NCBI GenBank assembly: GCA_034437275.1
Contig: DAOTUD010000042.1
Span: 1-25,960 of the forward strand
Reading direction: 5' to 3'
Source: TC-15 sp034437275
GTDB lineage: Bacteria > Chloroflexota > Anaerolineae > Aggregatilineales > Aggregatilineaceae
DNA length: 25,960 nt
This document shows, piece by piece, positions 22,569 through 25,960 of the stretch. Within the stretch, counting starts at the first letter, position 1. Each line of letters begins with the position of its first letter. A program made the translations under genes and the position numbers. The notes under the pieces were generated by a model. It searched no databases. It was not told the DNA's origin and saw only the letters and a program-made list of their open reading frames with translations.

Positions 22569-23583
22569 TAAGCCAAAGATGGCGCTGTATTGGGCCTCGT
22601 CATGTGGCGGCTGTGAGATCGCCGTCCTCGGACTGCACGAAAAAATCCTCGACGTGGCCGAGGCATTTGATATTGTCTTCTGGCCGTGTGTGATGGACTT
22701 CAAATACGCCGATGTCGAAGCCATGGAAGACGACGAAATCGATGTATGCTTCTTCAACGGCGCGATCCGCAACGACGAAAACGCACATCTGGCCCATCTG
22801 CTGCGTCAAAAGTCGAAAGTATTGGTCGCGTTTGGATCGTGCGCCTTTGGCGGCTCGATGCCAGGGCTGGCGAACTTCAACACCCGCGAACAAATGTTCA
22901 AGTTCATCTACTCCGACTCCCCCAGCACCGACAACCCGGACGGCATCGTCCCGCAGACGCATACCGACGTGCCGGAAGGAGAGCTGGAGCTGCCCTCGTT
23001 TTGGAACACCGTCAAGACGCTGGCGCAGGTCGTGCCGGTCGATTACTTCCTGCCGGGCTGCCCGCCGGAAGCCAGTTCTATCGAGGCGGCGGTGAACGCC
23101 ATCGTGAACAACGAACTGCCACCGCCAGGATCGGTTATCGGGCCGTCGGTCACCGTGTGTGATGAGTGCGCGCGCGAGAAGCACGAGAAAAAGATCGACC
23201 ACTTCTACCGGCCTCAGGAAATCATCCCCGATCCGGATACCTGCCTGCTGGAACAAGGCTTGTTCTGTGCCGGCATCGCGACCCGGGCCGGCTGTGGGGC
23301 GCGCTGCCCCGAGGTCGGTGTGGGCTGCCGGGGCTGCTATGGCCCCAACGAAGGCGTCCTGGATCATGGGGCCAAGATTCTCACCGGGATCGCCTCGGTG
23401 CTGGATGCCAACACACCCGAAGACGTCGAGAAGATTCTCGACACACTGCCCGACCCGGCAGGCTACTTCTATCGCTTCCATCTGCCTGAATCGCTACTGC
23501 GGCGCACGGCCAGAATTGCGGCTAAAGCCAATGGCCAGCAGCAATCGGTTAGCGACACTGCCCAGGTCAGGAGGAATACTTAG
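22561..23583 (+). CDS. mvhG: group 3c [NiFe] hydrogenase small subunit
   Basis: A 340-aa small subunit that carries the iron-sulfur relay from the NiFe site. Proximal cluster ligands are Cys15 and Cys18 (ASSCGGCE), Cys94 (FGSCAFGG) and Cys167 (LPGCPPEA). Further cysteines in VCDEC, CLLEQGLFC and the cluster GCGARCPEVGVGCRGC supply the other clusters. No Tat signal is present, so it is cytoplasmic, as expected for MvhG. ATG at 22561 was chosen over the longer reading from 22492 because AGGAGG sits 7 nt before it and the protein then begins at the family start. It overlaps mvhD by 8 nt, and its TAG is directly followed by the mvhA ATG. Confidence 0.94.
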   Translation: MSDKPKMALYWASSCGGCEIAVLGLHEKILDVAEAFDIVFWPCVMDFKYADVEAMEDDEIDVCFFNGAIRNDENAHLAHLLRQKSKVLVAFGSCAFGGSMPGLANFNTREQMFKFIYSDSPSTDNPDGIVPQTHTDVPEGELELPSFWNTVKTLAQVVPVDYFLPGCPPEASSIEAAVNAIVNNELPPPGSVIGPSVTVCDECAREKHEKKIDHFYRPQEIIPDPDTCLLEQGLFCAGIATRAGCGARCPEVGVGCRGCYGPNEGVLDHGAKILTGIASVLDANTPEDVEKILDTLPDPAGYFYRFHLPESLLRRTARIAAKANGQQQSVSDTAQVRRNT

Positions 23584-25074
23584 ATGACACGCATTACCAT
23601 TGATCCGATCACCCGCCTGGAAGGGCACGGCAAGATCGAAATCTTCCTGGATGAGCAGGGTAACGTCGATAATTGTTACTTTCAGGTGCCTGAACTGCGC
23701 GGGTTTGAAGTCTTCTGTTTAGGGCGTCCGGCGGAAGAAATGCCGCGCCTGACGAACCGTATCTGCGGCGTGTGCCCGGAAGCACACCACATGGCGGCGG
23801 CCAAAGCGCTCGACGATCTATATAAGGTCGAGCCGCCCCCCGCTGGTACCATGCTCCGCGATCTGCTTTACATGGCCTTCTTTGTCACCGATCACACCAC
23901 GCATTTCTACGCCCTCGGTGGGCCGGACTTCGTGGTTGGCCCAGATGCGCCCGCTGCCGAGCGGAACATCCTGGGCGTGATCGCCAAAGTCGGCCTGGAG
24001 ATCGGCGGCCAGGTGATCGCGGCCCGCAAGCGTAACCACCACGTGATCGAAATGATCGGTGGGCGGACCATTCACCCCGTCGCGGCGCTGCCGGGCGGCA
24101 TGAGCCATCCGATCACCGAGGAGCAGCGCCAGGAGATCATCGAAATTGCCAGGCAAAATGTCGAGTTTGGACAGTTCACCATCGACCTGTTCCACGACAT
24201 TGTGCTAGGCAACGATGACTATGTCGACCTGATCACTGGCGGCGCGTACACCCAGGAAACCTACTACATGGGGTTGGTTGACGAGAACAATCACGTCAAC
24301 TTCTACGATGGTAAGGTGCGCGTGGTGGGGCCGGACGGCACCGAACACTGCAAATATGCGCCCCACGAGTACACCGAGTATATCGCCGAGCATGTCGAAC
24401 CCTGGTCCTACCTCAAGTTCCCCTACCTCAAACAAGTGGGGTGGAAGGGCTTTGTGGATGGCCCCGACAGCGGCGTCTACTGCGCTACACCGCTGTCACG
24501 CCTCAACGCGGCGGACGGTATGGCGACCCCGCTGGCCCAGAAGGAGTACGAACGCTTCTACGACACGCTGGGCGGCAAGCCAGTGCATCACACGCTGGCG
24601 ACTCACTGGGCACGCATCATCGAACTGCTGTACGCCGCCGAGCACATGCTGGAACTCGCCGAGAATCCGGACATCGTCACCGACGAAATCCGCGCCCTTC
24701 CGACCGAGATCCCGACCGAAGGGGTCGGCATTGTCGAAGCACCGCGCGGCACGTTGACGCATCACTACTTCACGGACGAGAACGGTATTTTGACCAAAGT
24801 CAATCTGGTGGTCGGCACGACTAACAACAACGCGCCGATCTACATGAGCATCAAGAACGCGGCCTCGTCGCTGATCAAGAATGGCGAGGTCAATGATGGC
24901 ATCCTCAATATGGTCGAGATGGCCTTCCGCTCGTACGATCCGTGCCTGTCGTGCGCGACACACTCGCTGCCGGGGCAGATGCCTCTGGAGCTGATCGTGC
25001 GTGACAAGAACGGTGAGGTCACACACCACATGAGCCAGTATGTCGCCGGCGAAATGCTCGAAGATTTAGACTAG
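23584..25074 (+). CDS. mvhA: group 3c [NiFe] hydrogenase large subunit (precursor)
   Basis: A 496-aa catalytic subunit that splits H2 at the NiFe(CN)2CO centre. N-terminal L1 motif RICGVCPEAHH (59-69) gives Cys61 and Cys64; C-terminal L2 motif DPCLSCATH (452-460) gives Cys454 and Cys457. ITIDPITRLEGHGK at 4-17 is typical of the family. A 36-residue extension follows His460; in related enzymes this peptide is removed by an endopeptidase after nickel insertion, matching the protease gene downstream. The ATG abuts the mvhG stop with AGGAGG 9 nt upstream. Group 3c assignment rests on the MvhD/Hdr context and on motif similarity. Confidence 0.95.
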   Translation: MTRITIDPITRLEGHGKIEIFLDEQGNVDNCYFQVPELRGFEVFCLGRPAEEMPRLTNRICGVCPEAHHMAAAKALDDLYKVEPPPAGTMLRDLLYMAFFVTDHTTHFYALGGPDFVVGPDAPAAERNILGVIAKVGLEIGGQVIAARKRNHHVIEMIGGRTIHPVAALPGGMSHPITEEQRQEIIEIARQNVEFGQFTIDLFHDIVLGNDDYVDLITGGAYTQETYYMGLVDENNHVNFYDGKVRVVGPDGTEHCKYAPHEYTEYIAEHVEPWSYLKFPYLKQVGWKGFVDGPDSGVYCATPLSRLNAADGMATPLAQKEYERFYDTLGGKPVHHTLATHWARIIELLYAAEHMLELAENPDIVTDEIRALPTEIPTEGVGIVEAPRGTLTHHYFTDENGILTKVNLVVGTTNNNAPIYMSIKNAASSLIKNGEVNDGILNMVEMAFRSYDPCLSCATHSLPGQMPLELIVRDKNGEVTHHMSQYVAGEMLEDLD

Positions 25075-25085
25075 CCAACCACACG

Positions 25086-25126
25086 GCAGGGGATATAGAC
25101 TCATCAACCGGCTCTATGTCCCCTGC
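25086..25126 (+). repeat. strong intergenic hairpin between mvhA and the protease gene
   Basis: GCAGGGGATATAGA (25086-25099) and TCTATGTCCCCTGC (25113-25126) form a 14-bp stem with one G-T wobble and a 13-nt loop, 12 nt after the mvhA stop. No T-run follows on either strand, so it is unlikely to be a terminator. It could stabilise or end-protect the hydrogenase mRNA and set lower expression of the protease. Confidence 0.7.
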
Positions 25127-25161
25127 TCCCACGATAATGCCACCCGGGATGAGGATACCTC

Positions 25162-25650
25162 ATGACTGTGGATACCATTGACACCATCGTAATTGGTTTG
25201 GGCAATCCGATCCTGTCGGATGATGCGATCGGGTGGTGCGTGGCGGGCCAGCTTCGCGCTGCGTTGGGCGAGGATGCCGGTGTTCGTGTCACCGTTCAAG
25301 AGGCCTGCGTCGGCGGGCTGTCGCTGGCGGAGATGCTGGTGGACTACGACCGGGCCATTATCATCGATGCGATCATGACCGTGAACGGGGTCCCCGGCAC
25401 GATCTACCATCTCAAACTGCCCGAACTGCCGGGCACGTTGAATTCCGCCTCAACCCACGATACCAACCTGCCCACCGCGCTGCAGGCGCTGCGTCGTTTC
25501 GGGGCGCATGTGCCGCCGGATGAGGCGATTGAGTTTGTCGCCATCGAAGCCGAGGATGTTTTGACCTTTTCTGAGGATTGTACGCCTGACGTCCAGCAAA
25601 GCATCCCCAAAGCGGTTGCCATGGTGCAAGGCTTGTTGAGCACAAAATGA
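25162..25650 (+). CDS. [NiFe] hydrogenase maturation endopeptidase (HycI/HyaD family)
   Basis: A 162-aa protease that removes the C-terminal extension of the hydrogenase large subunit once nickel is inserted. Family hallmarks are GLGNPILSDDAIG (12-24), the acidic strand IIIDAI with Asp69, and His99 in STHDTNL; in HycI/HyaD an acidic residue of the first motif, this Asp and this His bind the nickel centre. GAGGAT lies 6 nt before the ATG. It follows mvhA after 87 nt containing a strong hairpin and is almost certainly specific for MvhA. The hypABCDEF accessory genes are not in the window. Confidence 0.93.
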   Translation: MTVDTIDTIVIGLGNPILSDDAIGWCVAGQLRAALGEDAGVRVTVQEACVGGLSLAEMLVDYDRAIIIDAIMTVNGVPGTIYHLKLPELPGTLNSASTHDTNLPTALQALRRFGAHVPPDEAIEFVAIEAEDVLTFSEDCTPDVQQSIPKAVAMVQGLLSTK

Positions 25651-25670
25651 CACGAAATGTCGAAAAAGCC

Positions 25671-25698
25671 TTGACATTCTCAGCCAGCCCGTTATAAT
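25671..25698 (+). promoter_or_regulatory. near-consensus sigma70-type promoter P1
   Basis: TTGACA (25671-25676) and TATAAT (25693-25698) are both perfect hexamers, 16 nt apart, 20 nt after the protease stop. Transcription would start near 25705 and proceed rightward into a non-coding stretch. It is the strongest promoter match in the window, suggesting an abundant transcript. Confidence 0.8.
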
Positions 25699-25757
25699 GC
25701 TGTCTCGTGCTTGGTTGTGAATGAAAACGAAGTGCTTTCCCAACCAAAAGCAAATCG

Positions 25758-25809
25758 CTCTTGTCATAGAACCTGCTGGTATGGTAAAATCAAGTTAGCT
25801 TGACAAGAG
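25758..25809. repeat. 9-bp perfect inverted repeat overlapping a second promoter
   Basis: CTCTTGTCA (25758-25766) and TGACAAGAG (25801-25809) are exact inverse complements 34 nt apart. The left arm contains TTGTCA (25761-25766), which with TAAAAT (25785-25790, preceded by TG one base upstream) at 18-nt spacing makes a possible second promoter P2. The arms would then lie over its -35 box and just past its start point, an operator-like placement. In RNA made from P1 they could instead form a stem. Confidence 0.5.
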
Positions 25810-25899
25810 TTAGAGCTATAGGCTCAATCACAAGGCAGGAGGTGAGAGACACGCAGCGGCAAGATAAGCTGAAGACAGCGCAAGCTGAAGTGTCTCGAG

Positions 25900-25920
25900 C
25901 CGGCGGTGACGTCGGTTTTT
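25900..25920 (+). terminator. terminator-like hairpin with T-run
   Basis: CCGGC (25900-25904) pairs with GTCGG (25911-25915), including one G-T wobble, around a 6-nt loop and is followed directly by five T residues. The stem is short, so efficiency is uncertain. Its place after the junction-like fold suits an attenuator. Confidence 0.45.
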
Positions 25921-25960
25921 GCGTCCTGCGCGCACCTTAACAACAGCATAGTGACAGGAA

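Larger units (their letters stand above)
25705..25920 (+). ncRNA. candidate structured leader or small RNA of unknown class
   Basis: The last 310 nt of the window contain no convincing gene. The stretch from P1 holds a hairpin TTGGTTG/CAACCAA (25711-25717 with 25741-25747), the 9-bp inverted repeat above, and GAGC/GCTC (25813-25816 with 25822-25825). A possible three-way junction follows: GAGACAC (25846-25852) pairs with GTGTCTC (25890-25896) and encloses two CAGC/GCTG hairpins (25854-25871 and 25876-25887), the second with a GCAA tetraloop. A terminator-like stem CCGGC/GTCGG (25900-25915) plus TTTTT ends it. No known riboswitch, T-box, 6S, tmRNA or RNase P motif was recognised. It may be an attenuated leader of the next gene or an sRNA of about 215 nt. 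Confidence 0.45.

Noticed and set aside
25842..25940. 32-codon frame beginning with GTG and ending in TAA within the candidate RNA
   Set aside because: AGGAG touches the GTG with no room for normal spacing, and the length is within chance; it also runs through the terminator-like stem.

Overview
The window reads as a chromosomal segment of a GC-rich bacterium, most likely an anaerobic member of the Chloroflexota (Anaerolineae-like). This is inferred from gene content, from Thr/Pro-rich linkers behind membrane anchors, and from a methanogen-type Hdr/Mvh hydrogenase cluster sitting among ordinary bacterial housekeeping genes. No rRNA, tRNA, insertion sequence, phage gene or CRISPR array was seen.

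Left part (1-10066, all minus strand). rpe (ribulose-phosphate 3-epimerase) starts at 668 with TTG and runs off the left edge. ftsK (DNA translocase) ends in a good hairpin-plus-T terminator. Upstream of it is a tightly packed six-gene unit transcribed from about 10066 down to 3740: a stand-alone response-regulator receiver, a membrane-anchored TPR protein, two exported or membrane proteins sharing a LamG-like beta-sandwich domain, the tRNA methylthiotransferase mtaB, and a HIT-family hydrolase. Most junctions are ATGA overlaps or gaps of 2-4 nt.

Middle part (10141-14889, plus strand). A divergent promoter pair separates the unit above from yqeY (GatB/YqeY domain) with its own terminator. Then come pgpH (7TM-HD c-di-AMP phosphodiesterase, with a long acidic tail), ybeY (16S rRNA endonuclease) and a membrane-anchored TIM-barrel-like protein. 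mtaB-yqeY-pgpH-ybeY recalls the yqeV-yqeY-yqfF-yqfG neighbourhood of Firmicutes. Convergent to it is a 1017-aa secreted multidomain protein: a putative glycoside-hydrolase barrel fused to an alpha/beta-hydrolase esterase.

Right part (18520-25650, plus strand). A compact operon hdrC-hdrB-hdrA-mvhD-mvhG-mvhA plus a hydrogenase maturation protease encodes a complete MvhADG-HdrABC-type complex (group 3c [NiFe] hydrogenase with heterodisulfide reductase). In its studied relatives H2 is oxidised with flavin-based electron bifurcation to ferredoxin and a disulfide. A 556-bp AT-rich divergent region precedes it and holds two Rex/CRP-like palindromes exactly 28 bp apart and a perfect 8-bp inverted repeat. 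This is the region most worth following up.

Right edge. Downstream of the protease gene a near-consensus promoter opens a 255-nt stretch without a convincing gene. It contains several hairpins, a possible three-way junction and a terminator-like stem with a T-run: a candidate structured leader or small RNA of unknown class.
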